Counted from the stretch's first letter, positions 25,344 to 35,271 are shown. The stretch: DNA of 64,000 nt from Lactobacillus rodentium (GCF_003423665.1 NZ_BFBY01000004.1:1-64000); one strand, 5' to 3'. Numbers and translations: made by a program. Notes: generated from the letters alone by a model not told the origin.

Positions 25344-26609
25344 TTAACCTTTTTTATAAAAAGTATCATTTACAGCACGAGTAATCGCAATTTTGTCATG
25401 GGCATATGACAAACCACCTTGAATATAAAGCATATAAGGATCGCGTAATGGACCATCAGAAGATAATTCAATTGTTGAGCCTTCAATAAAACTACCAGAA
25501 GCCATTACAACATCATCCTCATATCCCTCTTGGTGATAAGGAATGGGATCTACAAAAGAATTCATTGGTGAATAATGTTGAATAGCAGCACAAAACTTTA
25601 CCATTGGATCTGGTTGACCAAAAGTAACAGTTTGTACAATATCCGTTCTTGGTGCATCCCATTTTGGTGCAACATCCATTCCCATTTCTTCACATAAGGC
25701 CGCTGTATAAATCATTCCTTTAAGTGCTTCGCCGGTAGTATGTGGCGCCATAAAGAAACCTTGATACATATCACGTAAATAGCCCCAAGTAGCACCTTCG
25801 CTTTTTCCTGCTCCTGGAACCGTTAAACGACTTCCAGCGCCGTCAATTAAATCTTGACGTCCAACTAAAAATGCACCACTTTTTACTAATCCCGCACCAG
25901 CATTTTTATATAATGAACCGGCCATAAGATCTGCGCCATAAAAAGTAGGTTCAATACTTTCTGAGAATTCCCCATAACAATTATCAATAAAGATATTAAC
26001 GTCTGGGCGCACTTCTTTGACAAATTCAATCATCTTTTTAATCTTGTCAACTGTAAAGCTAGCACGAGTAGAATAACCTAGAGAACGTTGAATAGCCACC
26101 ACTTTAATCGATGGATCCATAATATCTTTACGTGCTTGTTCATAATCAACATTACCCTCTACCAATTCAGTAGTTTTAAAATTAATACTATATTCTTTCA
26201 TATTACCCGGCTTATTCCCAGCTAAACCGATCACTTCTTGAATAGTATCATAGGGCATGCCGGTTAAATAGTATAAAGTATCATTTGGACGTAACATACT
26301 AAAAAGTGCGACTGCAATTGCATGAGTACCAGAAGCAAATTGAGGACGCACCAAGGCATCATCTACTTTAAAATAATCAGCATAAATTTCTTCTAATTTG
26401 TCACGTCCCATATCATCATAGCCATATCCTGTTGATGGCACCAAATCTTCTTCACCAACATGATGCTTTCTGAACAATTCCAAAACTCTTTGTTGATTGT
26501 AAAGAACTTGTTCATCAATTTCATCAAGCTTTGGTTGAATTTTCTTTTCTACTTTCGCAACCTTTTCTTGTAATTCTTGTGGTAAATTTTCTTTCCAAGA
26601 TAAAACCAC
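25344..26609 (-). CDS. PLP-dependent methionine gamma-lyase-like protein (YnbB family)
   Basis: Fold-type I PLP enzyme of the family once called aluminum resistance protein and now cystathionine beta/methionine gamma-lyase-like (YnbB). The PLP Lys is in GSLYKNAGAG, with the upstream Asp in FIDNCYGEF and the start FASGTHAIAVALF for phosphate binding. The 421 residues match. True substrate is unproven for the family, though C-S lyase activity is often assumed. It starts 19 bases after the ornithine decarboxylase stop, so both may share a transcript, which makes an acid or amino acid stress link conceivable. Confidence 0.88.
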   Translation of the reverse strand: MVLSWKENLPQELQEKVAKVEKKIQPKLDEIDEQVLYNQQRVLELFRKHHVGEEDLVPSTGYGYDDMGRDKLEEIYADYFKVDDALVRPQFASGTHAIAVALFSMLRPNDTLYYLTGMPYDTIQEVIGLAGNKPGNMKEYSINFKTTELVEGNVDYEQARKDIMDPSIKVVAIQRSLGYSTRASFTVDKIKKMIEFVKEVRPDVNIFIDNCYGEFSESIEPTFYGADLMAGSLYKNAGAGLVKSGAFLVGRQDLIDGAGSRLTVPGAGKSEGATWGYLRDMYQGFFMAPHTTGEALKGMIYTAALCEEMGMDVAPKWDAPRTDIVQTVTFGQPDPMVKFCAAIQHYSPMNSFVDPIPYHQEGYEDDVVMASGSFIEGSTIELSSDGPLRDPYMLYIQGGLSYAHDKIAITRAVNDTFYKKG

Positions 26610-26628
26610 TTTTCATGATCTCCTTTTA

Positions 26629-28728
26629 CTAATTATTTTCTTTCAAAACTTCTGCTTGAACTATTAGTTTACCATTTTCATCTGTTTTAAAATAGACACC
26701 TTGGATTTCTGGTACAAAACCTGGAAATTCTTCAATTGCTCCTTGTAAAACTTCAAAATACTGTTTATCCACTTTACTCCATCGCTCTCCTGGCGCAACA
26801 ACAAAAATACCAGGTGGATAAGGCAACGCGCCTTCAAGTGCAATGCGATTTTCTACGTCTTTAAGATCAACTAATTCGCTATTATTTTTCATAAATTCAT
26901 AATCTGCTTCTTTAGGAGTAAGAGGGTACTTTTGCAAATTATTTTTGGCAAATAATTCCTTTTGTAAGGTGAAAGTCTTATTCTCACGATAATAATCATG
27001 CATTTCTTGAGCAAGTTGTTGAATTGAATAATTATGATAGCGGTCAGGATATTGGTCAACTAATTTAGGTAATACCTGTTCTAAATTTGCATTTTGCTTA
27101 TAAAGTTCTTCAAATTCTAGCAAAGCATTTAATAAAATATCTAAATCCTTTTTTGTATCTCCTGGTGTTAACAAAAATAATAATGAATAAAGATCATGCT
27201 TTGCGGGAATAATTCTTTTTTCCATTAGAAATTCAGAAACAATTGGTGTTGGCAGACCACGAGATTCATAAATTGAATTCGTATTATTAATACCAGTAGT
27301 AGCCAAAGTGATTTTCATCGGATCAATCATTGCTTCACCAGTGGTAATTTTGTTAAACCCGTGCCATTTATCTTCAGGATTTATTTGCCATAATGTAGAA
27401 TTAGTAGCCAATTCATCAGTTGAATGATTGATAAAGTCTTTAGGGACAAATGGAGTAAATAGGTCAGATTTTTTAATTAACTGCTTTCTAAATTTAATCC
27501 CCAAACGCAAAATATCATCCCACCACTTTTTGTTGCCAGCACCAGTAGTTAAAGCTGAATTAAGTACAAGTGAAGCATAAAGAGGATAAGAATAGCTCGT
27601 TGTCACGAATTTAAGATAAGCATTATTAAAATGTTTATGATCTACATAACGTTTTTGACCTTTAATATGACTATCTTTTTTTAAAATTTGTGAAGCTTGG
27701 CCCATTCCTGCTTGTTGTTTATGCAGAGACTGGGTAACTAAAATGCCTGGATCATCGGGACCCAACTTCAAATCAAGTGGTGAAAGTTCATGCATCACTG
27801 GTAAAAAACCTTCAAAGCCACCCCAAGCACAGTCAAATAAAATGTAATCACATAGATGACCAATTTTATCAATAATCCATTGAGGACGATAAAAAATCCC
27901 ATCGTAAGTTTCAAGTTGAATAATTGCTAAACGAAAAGGTCGCTTCTTTTTTGCTCTTTCTGGATCAACTTTGGCAATTTCAGCTCTAATTGCAGAATCT
28001 GATAGCTTGGCCGGATCCATTTCACCAATTAATCCTAAAGCATTACGATCTGTTGGAATATAAACTGGACGTGCCCCTGTCATTACCAATGCGCTATTAT
28101 ATAGTGATTTATGATTATTTCGATCAAACAATACTAAATCATCATCAGTTAATAATGCACTAGCACAAATTGAATTGGCACTAGTTGTCCCATTAGTACA
28201 AAAATAAACTTTATCAGCATTATAGGTTAAAGCCGCTTGTTTTTCGGCGGTTAAGGGGCTGCCATCATGCATCATCATGTCCCCTAGTTCAGGTACTGTA
28301 TCACTAGTGTCAGCATACATCAAATTTTTCCCAAAAAAACGATTAAATACTACTCCTGCGGGATGTTTATCATAATATTGTCCATTATGATGACCCGGGG
28401 TAGTAAAACTAACTGGTCGATCAGTTGCAAAATGAATCAGATCACGTAAATATTGGGGCACCATTTGATCGCGATAATTAGTTGCTTGCGTAAAAATAGA
28501 ATTAATATTCTTTTCTAACTTATTGGGAATGACTTGAATAATTGGAGGCTTTAATCCTGATGAATCCTGTAATTCTTTAACTAAAGTCAGATCCTGACTA
28601 TTATCAGAATTAATTACAATAGCAGCTACACTGGCTAAATTAAGATTTGAGTTTAAACTAACATATTTCCATTCTGAATTTTGTGGTAAGGTAATATCTT
28701 TTCCCACCGCAATATCTAAAAAATTCAA
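26629..28728 (-). CDS. odc: Inducible ornithine decarboxylase (Orn/Lys/Arg group I)
   Basis: PLP enzyme converting ornithine to putrescine and CO2, consuming a proton and so protecting against acid. The 699 residues follow the group: N-terminal wing (about 1-105), large domain with STPGHHNGQYY-type motif (SFTTPGHHNG), FDCAWGGFEGFLP and the PLP Lys in TQSLHKQQAG, then the small and C-terminal domains (KYPLTPKEADYEF, ALPYPPGIFVVAPGE). The wing is a little shorter than in the 730-residue Lactobacillus 30a enzyme. Start is TTG, six bases after AGGAGG. It diverges from a permease, the usual decarboxylase-exchanger pairing. Lys or Arg as substrate is less likely but not excluded. Confidence 0.9.
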   Translation of the reverse strand: MNFLDIAVGKDITLPQNSEWKYVSLNSNLNLASVAAIVINSDNSQDLTLVKELQDSSGLKPPIIQVIPNKLEKNINSIFTQATNYRDQMVPQYLRDLIHFATDRPVSFTTPGHHNGQYYDKHPAGVVFNRFFGKNLMYADTSDTVPELGDMMMHDGSPLTAEKQAALTYNADKVYFCTNGTTSANSICASALLTDDDLVLFDRNNHKSLYNSALVMTGARPVYIPTDRNALGLIGEMDPAKLSDSAIRAEIAKVDPERAKKKRPFRLAIIQLETYDGIFYRPQWIIDKIGHLCDYILFDCAWGGFEGFLPVMHELSPLDLKLGPDDPGILVTQSLHKQQAGMGQASQILKKDSHIKGQKRYVDHKHFNNAYLKFVTTSYSYPLYASLVLNSALTTGAGNKKWWDDILRLGIKFRKQLIKKSDLFTPFVPKDFINHSTDELATNSTLWQINPEDKWHGFNKITTGEAMIDPMKITLATTGINNTNSIYESRGLPTPIVSEFLMEKRIIPAKHDLYSLLFLLTPGDTKKDLDILLNALLEFEELYKQNANLEQVLPKLVDQYPDRYHNYSIQQLAQEMHDYYRENKTFTLQKELFAKNNLQKYPLTPKEADYEFMKNNSELVDLKDVENRIALEGALPYPPGIFVVAPGERWSKVDKQYFEVLQGAIEEFPGFVPEIQGVYFKTDENGKLIVQAEVLKENN

Positions 28729-28760
28729 AAAATGCCTCCTATAACGATAACTAATCCGCC

Positions 28761-28788
28761 TTGAATTATTTATGAAAAACTATATAAT
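28761..28788 (+). promoter_or_regulatory. Promoter of the exchanger gene
   Basis: -35 TTGAAT (28761-28766) and perfect -10 TATAAT (28783-28788) separated by 16 bases on the plus strand. The transcript would begin near 28795 and have a leader of about 140 bases before the exchanger ATG. Confidence 0.75.
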
Positions 28789-28815
28789 TTTGGGACGGGT
28801 ATCCTTTAGGGATAA

Positions 28816-28843
28816 ATTATAAAGATTTTGGAGACAAGTACAA
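28816..28843 (-). promoter_or_regulatory. Promoter of ornithine decarboxylase
   Basis: -35 TTGTAC (28838-28843) and perfect -10 TATAAT (28816-28821) separated by 16 bases on the minus strand, giving an mRNA leader of about 80 bases. It lies downstream of the exchanger promoter, so the divergent transcripts overlap by a few tens of bases at their starts. Confidence 0.7.
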
Positions 28844-28897
28844 GTGAAAATATTAAGTCCACTTTTACCTCTACGCCCTCCTAATATAATTCTGTAA
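28844..28897 (+). CDS. Candidate upstream peptide, 17 aa, with Arg-Pro-Pro
   Basis: GTG at 28844, ten bases after GGAG, codes MKILSPLLPLRPPNIIL and a TAA stop, inside the exchanger leader and 40 bases before the exchanger ATG. The Pro-Pro pair near the C-terminus is a known cause of ribosome slowing. The CCTCC at 28877-28881 of its Pro codons is complementary to the GGAGG ribosome site of the exchanger at 28928-28932. The GTG start and lack of comparison make it a candidate only. Confidence 0.4.
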   Translation: MKILSPLLPLRPPNIIL

Positions 28898-28937
28898 ATT
28901 TATTAATAGGATTTAAGAAGTTATTTTGGAGGTTTTT

Positions 28938-30389
28938 ATGGAACATATGGAATATATTGAGCCACAGAAAAAACACTATATGGCATGGCCAGTTATTGCC
29001 TTAATCGATTTTGTAACAATTATTAGTTTTGAGAATATTTTTTATCCTTTTCAAAATCAAGGACTTTCAGTAGTCATTTCATGGATATTTCTATTCTTTT
29101 CTTACGTATTACCATATGCACTTATTTCGGCTCAAATGAGCTTAACTTTTGATAACCAAGCTGGTGGCTTGGCCTCTTGGGTACGACGTAGTAGTAATGA
29201 TACCTTGGGCTATTGGACCAGTTGGATGTATTGGGTACAAAGCGTACCTTATATTGTTGATGTGTCAAACTCAGTAATCGTATCTTTTAGTTGGATGATT
29301 TTAGGAAATAATTCACTAGATAAAAGAATGTCTACATTTTGGTTTGGTATTTTAACATTTATTATTATCCTAGTTTTTATTCTTTTGGAAAATCTCCTCA
29401 AGAATTCTCTTGAAGTTTTATCACTTATTGGTGGTGGTGCAATGTTTATCATGTCATTCTTATTTGTATTGTTGGCAGGATATGCAGTAATGCATGGACA
29501 TCATATTGCTACCCAACCGTTTAACTGGAGTGCATTTAAGCCTTCCTTCAGTTTAAATTACTTCTCAACTACTGGACTTTTAATTTTTGCTATTTCTGGA
29601 GCAGAATTAGCTGCACCTTATGTCTCCGAAATGAAGAATCCTAAGCGTGATTTTCCTAAATCAATGTGGCTATTAGCCCTTATGACTGGTTTCTTAACTA
29701 TTTTTGGTACTTTGGCATTAGCCATGTTCTTTAATGCTCATCATATTCCTCATGACTTTAAGATGAATGGACCTTACTATGCCTTCCAATTACTTGGTGA
29801 AAGTTTAGGAATGGGTAAAGTCTTAATGTATATTTTTGCAGTAGTTCAAGCAGTCTTTATGATGGCACAACTTGCTGTTCTTCTAGATGCTTCTAGTCGT
29901 GTCTTTGCTGGAGATGTTGCTGACAAATTTATGCCTAAATGGCTTACTAAAAAGAACAAAAACGGCCGTCCAATTCATAGTTACACTATTACTGCTGGTT
30001 TGAGTTTATTCTTATTACTCTTAACCGGTACTTTACCTAACATTAATACTATTTATAATTGGCTTTTAAATGTGAACGGGATTATTTCCCCATATAAAAC
30101 TTGTTGGGTGTTCTTTGCCTTTGTTGCAATGCGGATGCATCAGGAAAAATATCATTCTAGCTATGTCTTTATTAAAAATAAAACTGGTGCTCTAACTATG
30201 GGTTTCTGGTGTTTAATTTTTACCTTTATCTGTGCAACTTTAGGATTTATTCCTCAAAATATTGCCTTTGGTACTAAAGGATTTAATCACCAATTAATCA
30301 TGAATATTATCACTGTCCTTGTTTTATTTGGACTTGGCTTTGTGATGCCTTGGCTTAGAAAAAGAGAAAAAATACGAGAAAATAATTAA
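28938..30389 (+). CDS. APC-family exchanger, probable ornithine/putrescine type
   Basis: Twelve-helix permease of 483 residues related to the glutamate/GABA and YjeM-like exchangers (KHYMAWPVIALIDFVTIISFENIFYPF start, GGLASWVRR, FAISGAELAAPYVSEMKNPKRDFP). Divergent placement from ornithine decarboxylase suggests ornithine uptake coupled to putrescine exit, but substrate is inferred from context. The open frame can be extended to a TTG at 28926 that includes the GGAGG ribosome site; the ATG at 28938, five bases after GGAGG, is the start. A leader with a candidate upstream peptide and a strong promoter precede it, and a terminator follows. Confidence 0.88.
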   Translation: MEHMEYIEPQKKHYMAWPVIALIDFVTIISFENIFYPFQNQGLSVVISWIFLFFSYVLPYALISAQMSLTFDNQAGGLASWVRRSSNDTLGYWTSWMYWVQSVPYIVDVSNSVIVSFSWMILGNNSLDKRMSTFWFGILTFIIILVFILLENLLKNSLEVLSLIGGGAMFIMSFLFVLLAGYAVMHGHHIATQPFNWSAFKPSFSLNYFSTTGLLIFAISGAELAAPYVSEMKNPKRDFPKSMWLLALMTGFLTIFGTLALAMFFNAHHIPHDFKMNGPYYAFQLLGESLGMGKVLMYIFAVVQAVFMMAQLAVLLDASSRVFAGDVADKFMPKWLTKKNKNGRPIHSYTITAGLSLFLLLLTGTLPNINTIYNWLLNVNGIISPYKTCWVFFAFVAMRMHQEKYHSSYVFIKNKTGALTMGFWCLIFTFICATLGFIPQNIAFGTKGFNHQLIMNIITVLVLFGLGFVMPWLRKREKIRENN

Positions 30390-30392
30390 ATA

Positions 30393-30432
30393 AAAATACC
30401 TATTTCGATCGGATAATCGAAATAGGTATTTT
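30393..30432. terminator. Bidirectional terminator after the exchanger
   Basis: Perfect 17-base arms (30393-30409, 30416-30432) around a six-base loop followed by Ts, between the exchanger and the convergent CNNM/CorC gene. Confidence 0.92.
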
Positions 30433-30452
30433 TTTATTTAATGCATTGATGC

Positions 30453-31820
30453 TTAACTTTCTTTTTCATCTGAGCTTGGCTTTTCTGATGATTTTGGTTC
30501 TTCTAGCTTTGAAACAATAAACCAACGCATAAAACCTTGCTCAACACTATTTAATTTGAATTTAAACCCACCGAACTCAATACTCTGTCCTTGTTCAAGA
30601 TCTGGATAATGTTCCATCATATAACCACCAATTGTGATAACATCACTATCTTGAAAAGCCTTAATTTTCACATGGAAATAACGTTCAAAATCATAAAGTG
30701 TAGTTTTACCAGATACATGAATTTGATCATGATCATCCCGGATAATATATTCATCAGAAACATCATCAATTTCATCTTTAATGGTTCCAAATAATTCTTC
30801 ATAAATATCTTTATCCGTTACAATACCGCTCGTTCCACCATATTCATCTACTACTAGTACAATTGGCGTATGACGCTTAATCATTAATTGTAAAATTTCT
30901 TGAATTAACATTGATTCTGGTACAGTGATCATTGCCCTAATAATCCGTGCAATAGGCGCCTTAGGATCATCTTGGTATTGGCTAATAATATCATAGGCAT
31001 AGACATATCCTACTACATCATCTTTATCGTTATCACGTACAACTGGAAACCGACTAAAACCCTCTTTTAAATACATTTTTAGAGCTTTACTTACATTATC
31101 AGTAACATCTAGTACTTCTAGCTCTGTTCGGTCAGTCATAATATCCTTAGCTACCTTATCATTTAATTCAAAGGCACGCTCCATATAAACGAGATCATTT
31201 TTATCTAGGGAACCACTCGAAACAGCATTCTTAGAAAGTTTTAAAATCTCAGATTGTGAATAAACTTGCTGTTCTTCATCTGCCGATTCCATTCCTAACA
31301 AATGTAAAATGCCACTTGCCGAAACATTTAACAACCATACAAAAGGATAAACTAGCCAATGAAAAACATTTAATGGATTAACAATTGCCATTAAACATTT
31401 GACTGGCATATCAATCGCAATATTTTTAGGAACTATCTCAGTAATCACAACTTCTAAATAAGTAAGCAAGATAATCCCACAAACAGCTCCTAGTACTCCA
31501 GCAGTTTTTTCTCCAAAAAAATGTCCGATTCCAAATAAATCGGTTAACAATTCTTCAATGGTAGATTCACCAAACCAGCCAAGAATAACTCCGACTAAAG
31601 TTGTCCCCACTTGCGTAGTTGACAAGGATTCATTTAAATTATGCACCATGTGCAAAGCACGCTGAACCTTCTTTTTATTTCCGGTTCCGTTGGCAAGCAT
31701 TTCCTCTAATTGACTTGGTCTAGTAGTAACTAAAGCAAACTCCGCAATTACAAAGAATGTTGCAATTACAAAAGTAATAAGTATGATAATTAAATTAGTT
31801 GTTATTGTATTTGCAGACAA
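30453..31820 (-). CDS. CNNM/CorC-type protein with DUF21 membrane domain and CBS pair
   Basis: Full-length member of the HlyC/CorC or CNNM family: DUF21 membrane domain (about residues 8-195, with FVIAEFALVTTRPSQLE and TYLEVVITEIVPKNIA), two CBS domains (about 205-335, from MTDRTELEVL to GTSGIVTDKDIYEELFG) and the C-terminal CorC_HlyC domain. Such proteins are linked to Mg2+ export or regulation. The frame opens at a GTG at 31829, but AAAGG lies directly on that codon; a TTG at 31820, eight bases after AAAGG, is the better start. Ends in an acidic and Ser-rich tail (SSEKPSSDEKES). A soluble relative is at 1820-2689. Confidence 0.9.
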   Translation of the reverse strand: MSANTITTNLIIILITFVIATFFVIAEFALVTTRPSQLEEMLANGTGNKKKVQRALHMVHNLNESLSTTQVGTTLVGVILGWFGESTIEELLTDLFGIGHFFGEKTAGVLGAVCGIILLTYLEVVITEIVPKNIAIDMPVKCLMAIVNPLNVFHWLVYPFVWLLNVSASGILHLLGMESADEEQQVYSQSEILKLSKNAVSSGSLDKNDLVYMERAFELNDKVAKDIMTDRTELEVLDVTDNVSKALKMYLKEGFSRFPVVRDNDKDDVVGYVYAYDIISQYQDDPKAPIARIIRAMITVPESMLIQEILQLMIKRHTPIVLVVDEYGGTSGIVTDKDIYEELFGTIKDEIDDVSDEYIIRDDHDQIHVSGKTTLYDFERYFHVKIKAFQDSDVITIGGYMMEHYPDLEQGQSIEFGGFKFKLNSVEQGFMRWFIVSKLEEPKSSEKPSSDEKES

Positions 31821-31887
31821 ATTTTTCACCTTTATATTTTTACATTCTCACACTTATATTCTAGCATTAAATATTTTTTTGAAAATA

Positions 31888-31915
31888 AAAAGAACTAGCG
31901 GATTCTAGTTCTTTT
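31888..31915 (-). terminator. Terminator after the nitroreductase gene
   Basis: Perfect eleven-base arms (31888-31898, 31905-31915) around a six-base loop; on the minus strand the stem is followed by TTTTATTTTC. It lies twelve bases after the nitroreductase stop. Confidence 0.88.
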
Positions 31916-31927
31916 CAAGATTATTAA

Positions 31928-32578
31928 TTATTTAATAAATTTTACAACTCGATCTAAGTTTTCACGTACAGAACGGTAATCATTAATTGATGCGCGTTTA
32001 TCTTTATAACCTAAACCAATTCCCATCCCAATTGCTTCATCTTCACCAATTGGCATATATTGACGAATAATATCAGGATAACGAACAATCGCGTGAGCAG
32101 GCATTGCAGAAATACCGTGATCAACTGCAGATAACATTAAAGTTTGTGCAAATGCACCCAGATCAAAAATTGACCATGCTGGTGATTTCTTAGGAATTGT
32201 TAAGAAAACCAAAGTTGGAGCATTAAACAAAGTAATTTGAGCCTCATCAAATTGTTTCATTTCTCCACGAAGAAAATAATTTAACGTATCACTCATAGTA
32301 GCCATATTTTGACTTGGATAAGTATCCCATTCAACTTTCATTACTGAGGCAAAATCTTCCCTTGGTTGTTCACCTGATTCAGTCAATTTTTTGAATTTTG
32401 CTCTTATTTCCTTAACTACATCACCAGATGCCACGTAGGCACGCCATGGTTGAGAATTTAATAAAGAAGGTGAACGTTGCGCATCAGCTAAAATAGCACG
32501 AACTGTTTTTTCACTGACCCTCTGATCAGTAAATTTTCTTACAGCCCGTTCTTTTTCTAAAACTTCTTCAAATTCCAT
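31928..32578 (-). CDS. Nitroreductase-family FMN oxidoreductase
   Basis: Flavoprotein of the nitroreductase superfamily, 216 residues. FMN-binding signs are RAVRKFTDQRVSEKTVRAILADAQRSPSLLNSQPWR (about 10-45; R-x-x-R-x-F and S-x-x-N-x-Q-P-W) and FDLGAFAQTLMLSAVDHGI with GMGIGLGYKD near the C-terminus. It reduces nitro compounds or quinones with NAD(P)H, and the natural substrate is unknown. It is transcribed alone from a good promoter (32628-32657). Confidence 0.9.
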   Translation of the reverse strand: MEFEEVLEKERAVRKFTDQRVSEKTVRAILADAQRSPSLLNSQPWRAYVASGDVVKEIRAKFKKLTESGEQPREDFASVMKVEWDTYPSQNMATMSDTLNYFLRGEMKQFDEAQITLFNAPTLVFLTIPKKSPAWSIFDLGAFAQTLMLSAVDHGISAMPAHAIVRYPDIIRQYMPIGEDEAIGMGIGLGYKDKRASINDYRSVRENLDRVVKFIK

Positions 32579-32627
32579 ATAATTATTCTCCTAACAACTA
32601 AATATTCTTCCAAATACCCTTACTTTA

Positions 32628-32657
32628 ATATTACGTAATTTCATATAATATTTGCAA
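32628..32657 (-). promoter_or_regulatory. Promoter of the nitroreductase gene
   Basis: -35 TTGCAA (32652-32657) and -10 TAATAT (32628-32633) with 18 bases between, on the minus strand. Confidence 0.6.
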
Positions 32658-32701
32658 GTATTTTTACAAATAAATTTAGTTATTCATTATAAATATATTA
32701 T

Positions 32702-32730
32702 AAAAGAGACTACGATTTGTAGTCTCCTTT
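32702..32730 (-). terminator. Terminator after phosphoketolase
   Basis: Eight-base perfect stem (32706-32713, 32719-32726) around GATTT, extended by A/T pairs. It starts three bases after the xpkA stop on the minus strand. Confidence 0.8.
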
Positions 32731-32732
32731 AT

Positions 32733-35141
32733 TTAATTCTTTAAACCTGCCCATTTCCATTCTGTAACTTCTGGCATATCTTTACCATTATCACGAATAT
32801 ATTGGTGGTGTTTTGAAATTAAATCATCCATTTCACTAAGGAAAGCAGCATTCTTATCTACCATTCTTGGTACACTTTCAATGACATCTTTTGCCAAATC
32901 GAAACGATCCATGTGGTTCAAAACACGCATGTCAAATGGAGTAGTAATGTCACCATTTTCTTCATAGCCATGAATATGGACTTCGTCTTTACCACGACCA
33001 CGATCAAACCAAATTGATTCCATCATTGGTTTGAAACCATGCCAAGCAAATACTACTGGAACATCCTTAGGGAATAAGCGGTCAAATTCTTCCTTACTCA
33101 TTGCCTCAGGGTTCTTCTCTGGAGTCATCATCTTCATGACATCAATTACGTTCACGTAACGGATCTTAAGCTCTGGGAAACGCTTGTGAAGTAAATCGAT
33201 TGCTGCTAAAGTTTCGATTGTTGGTTCAGTACCGGTCGATGCTAATACGATATCTGGCTTTGCATCTTTATCGGTAGATGCCCAATCAACATAACCTAAA
33301 CCCTTATCTACTAATTTCTTGGCTTCTTCAATTGTAAACCATTGTGGACGAGGTTGCTTTGAAGTAACTAAAACATTGATTACTTCGCGATCTCTAAATG
33401 CCTTATCAGATACAGCAAGTAAGGAGTTAGTATCTGCTGGAAGATATTCGTGAATTAAATCTGCACGTCCCTTTTCAAATAAGTGAGTAAGAAGACCCGG
33501 ATCTTGGTGAGTATAGCCGTTGTGATCTTGTTGGAAAACAGTTGAAGTATCTACAATATTTAATGCAGGGTAATCGTGACGCCATTCTTGTTCTTTTGCC
33601 TTTCTCAACCACTTCATGTGTTGCGTGAGCATTGAATCTACAACACGCCCAAAGGCTTCATAAGTAGCAAAGAAGCCATGACGTCCAGTAAGAACGTATC
33701 CTTCAAGCCAACCTTCATCTTGATGTTCTGATAATTGTGAGTCAATTAAGCGACCAGTCTTGCTTAAATCTTCATCATTTGGTTCGTGGATACTTTCCAT
33801 CCATTGGCGTTTTTGATTATCAAGTAATTGGAATAAACGGTTAGATTTTGATTCATCTGGACCAAAACCACGGAAATTATCTGGATTCAATTTAGCAATT
33901 TCATCTAAATATTTTGCCCATTCAGCCATATCTTGTTTTTCGACAGATCCTGGCTTATCAAATTTAATCGCAAAATCACGATAATCTGGCATATTTAAGA
34001 CTTTAGGATCAATACCACCATTAGTTACAGGATTCATTGCCATTCGTTGGTCACCTTGGACAGTGTTTTCCAAAACAATATCCTTTGGAGAACCATCTTC
34101 ATTGAATAATTCTTCTGGCTTGTAACTCTTCATCCAGTCAATCAACATGTCTTTATGTTCCATATCACCTTGAGCTACTGGAATTGGAATTTGGTGGGCA
34201 CGGAAACTATTCTCGATTGGATTACCATCAAGATCAAACTTAGGACCAGTCCATCCCTTAGGAACTCTAAAGACAATCATTGGCCATTTAACTTGAGAAT
34301 CATCGTTATTTTCACGAGCATTCTTTTGAATAGCCTTAATTTCTTCAACTACTTGATCCATAGTTTTAGCCATTTCTTCATGAACTTCCATATGGTCCTT
34401 GTAGCCATTAAATTCACCATCTTTATAAGCAGATACAAAGTATGGTTTCCAGCCCATTCCTTCAAAGTATTTAGTTAAATCTTCATCACTCATCCGTGAG
34501 ACAATAGTTGGGTTAGAAATCTTAAATCCATTAATTTGTAAGATTGGAATTACTGCACCATCTTTAATTGGGTTAATAAACTTACTTGAGAACCAGGATG
34601 CAGCTAATGGACCAGTTTCAGATTCACCGTCACCAATTTCTACAGCAGCAATTACATCTGGATTATCTAAAATTGCACCCACACCATGAGAAAGTGAATA
34701 ACCTAATTCCCCACCTTCATGAATAGAACCTGGTGTTTCAGGAGCAGCATGTGAAGCAACTCCACCTGGGAAACTAAATTGTTTAAATAATTTAGTCATA
34801 CCCTTTTCATCTTGGGTAATTTCAGGATATCTTTCAGTATATGAACCATCAAGATATGAATTTGAAACCATTACTTGGCCACCGTGACCAGAACCTTCAA
34901 TATAAAACATATTTAAATCATACTTTTTAATCGCACGATTTAAGTGGGCATAAATAAAGTTTTGTGGCACGATAGTACCCCAGTGACCAATTGGTTTAGG
35001 TTTAACATCTTCAGCTTTTAATTCTTCTTTTAAAAGTGGATTTGACATTAAGAATAATTGACCAACTGATAAATAGTTGGCTGCGCGCCAATATGCATCT
35101 ACACTATTTAAATATTCTTTTGAATCGTAATTTACTGCCAT
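32733..35141 (-). CDS. xpkA: Xylulose-5-phosphate/fructose-6-phosphate phosphoketolase
   Basis: Thiamine-pyrophosphate enzyme that splits xylulose 5-phosphate into acetyl phosphate and glyceraldehyde 3-phosphate. The 802 residues carry the phosphoketolase signatures: [18 protein letters not shown] near the start, [34 protein letters not shown]-type stretch ([17 protein letters not shown]), [11 protein letters not shown] for TPP-Mg binding, and [19 protein letters not shown]. Good promoter and AAGGAG ribosome site; terminators on both sides show a monocistronic unit. It can use pentose phosphates made by the adjoining ribose and nucleoside genes. Confidence 0.98.
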   Translation of the reverse strand: MAVNYDSKEYLNSVDAYWRAANYLSVGQLFLMSNPLLKEELKAEDVKPKPIGHWGTIVPQNFIYAHLNRAIKKYDLNMFYIEGSGHGGQVMVSNSYLDGSYTERYPEITQDEKGMTKLFKQFSFPGGVASHAAPETPGSIHEGGELGYSLSHGVGAILDNPDVIAAVEIGDGESETGPLAASWFSSKFINPIKDGAVIPILQINGFKISNPTIVSRMSDEDLTKYFEGMGWKPYFVSAYKDGEFNGYKDHMEVHEEMAKTMDQVVEEIKAIQKNARENNDDSQVKWPMIVFRVPKGWTGPKFDLDGNPIENSFRAHQIPIPVAQGDMEHKDMLIDWMKSYKPEELFNEDGSPKDIVLENTVQGDQRMAMNPVTNGGIDPKVLNMPDYRDFAIKFDKPGSVEKQDMAEWAKYLDEIAKLNPDNFRGFGPDESKSNRLFQLLDNQKRQWMESIHEPNDEDLSKTGRLIDSQLSEHQDEGWLEGYVLTGRHGFFATYEAFGRVVDSMLTQHMKWLRKAKEQEWRHDYPALNIVDTSTVFQQDHNGYTHQDPGLLTHLFEKGRADLIHEYLPADTNSLLAVSDKAFRDREVINVLVTSKQPRPQWFTIEEAKKLVDKGLGYVDWASTDKDAKPDIVLASTGTEPTIETLAAIDLLHKRFPELKIRYVNVIDVMKMMTPEKNPEAMSKEEFDRLFPKDVPVVFAWHGFKPMMESIWFDRGRGKDEVHIHGYEENGDITTPFDMRVLNHMDRFDLAKDVIESVPRMVDKNAAFLSEMDDLISKHHQYIRDNGKDMPEVTEWKWAGLKN

Positions 35142-35187
35142 AATTTTCTCCTTAAAGTTATGTGTAAACTTTTATTCCTACATGTTA

Positions 35188-35216
35188 ATAATAAAATAAT
35201 TAAATCATTTATTCAA
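35188..35216 (-). promoter_or_regulatory. Promoter of xpkA
   Basis: -35 TTGAAT (35211-35216) and -10 TATTAT (35188-35193) separated by 17 bases on the minus strand. I looked for a catabolite-response element around it and saw none of good quality. Confidence 0.65.
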
Positions 35217-35271
35217 CCATTCAGTTAATTGGTAGGTTCCAATTTTATGCTTTCTTAACATAAACAAAAAA

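Noticed and set aside
35142-35265. Catabolite-response element before xpkA
   Set aside because: No sequence close to TGWNANCGNTNWCA was found; the promoter alone is reported.
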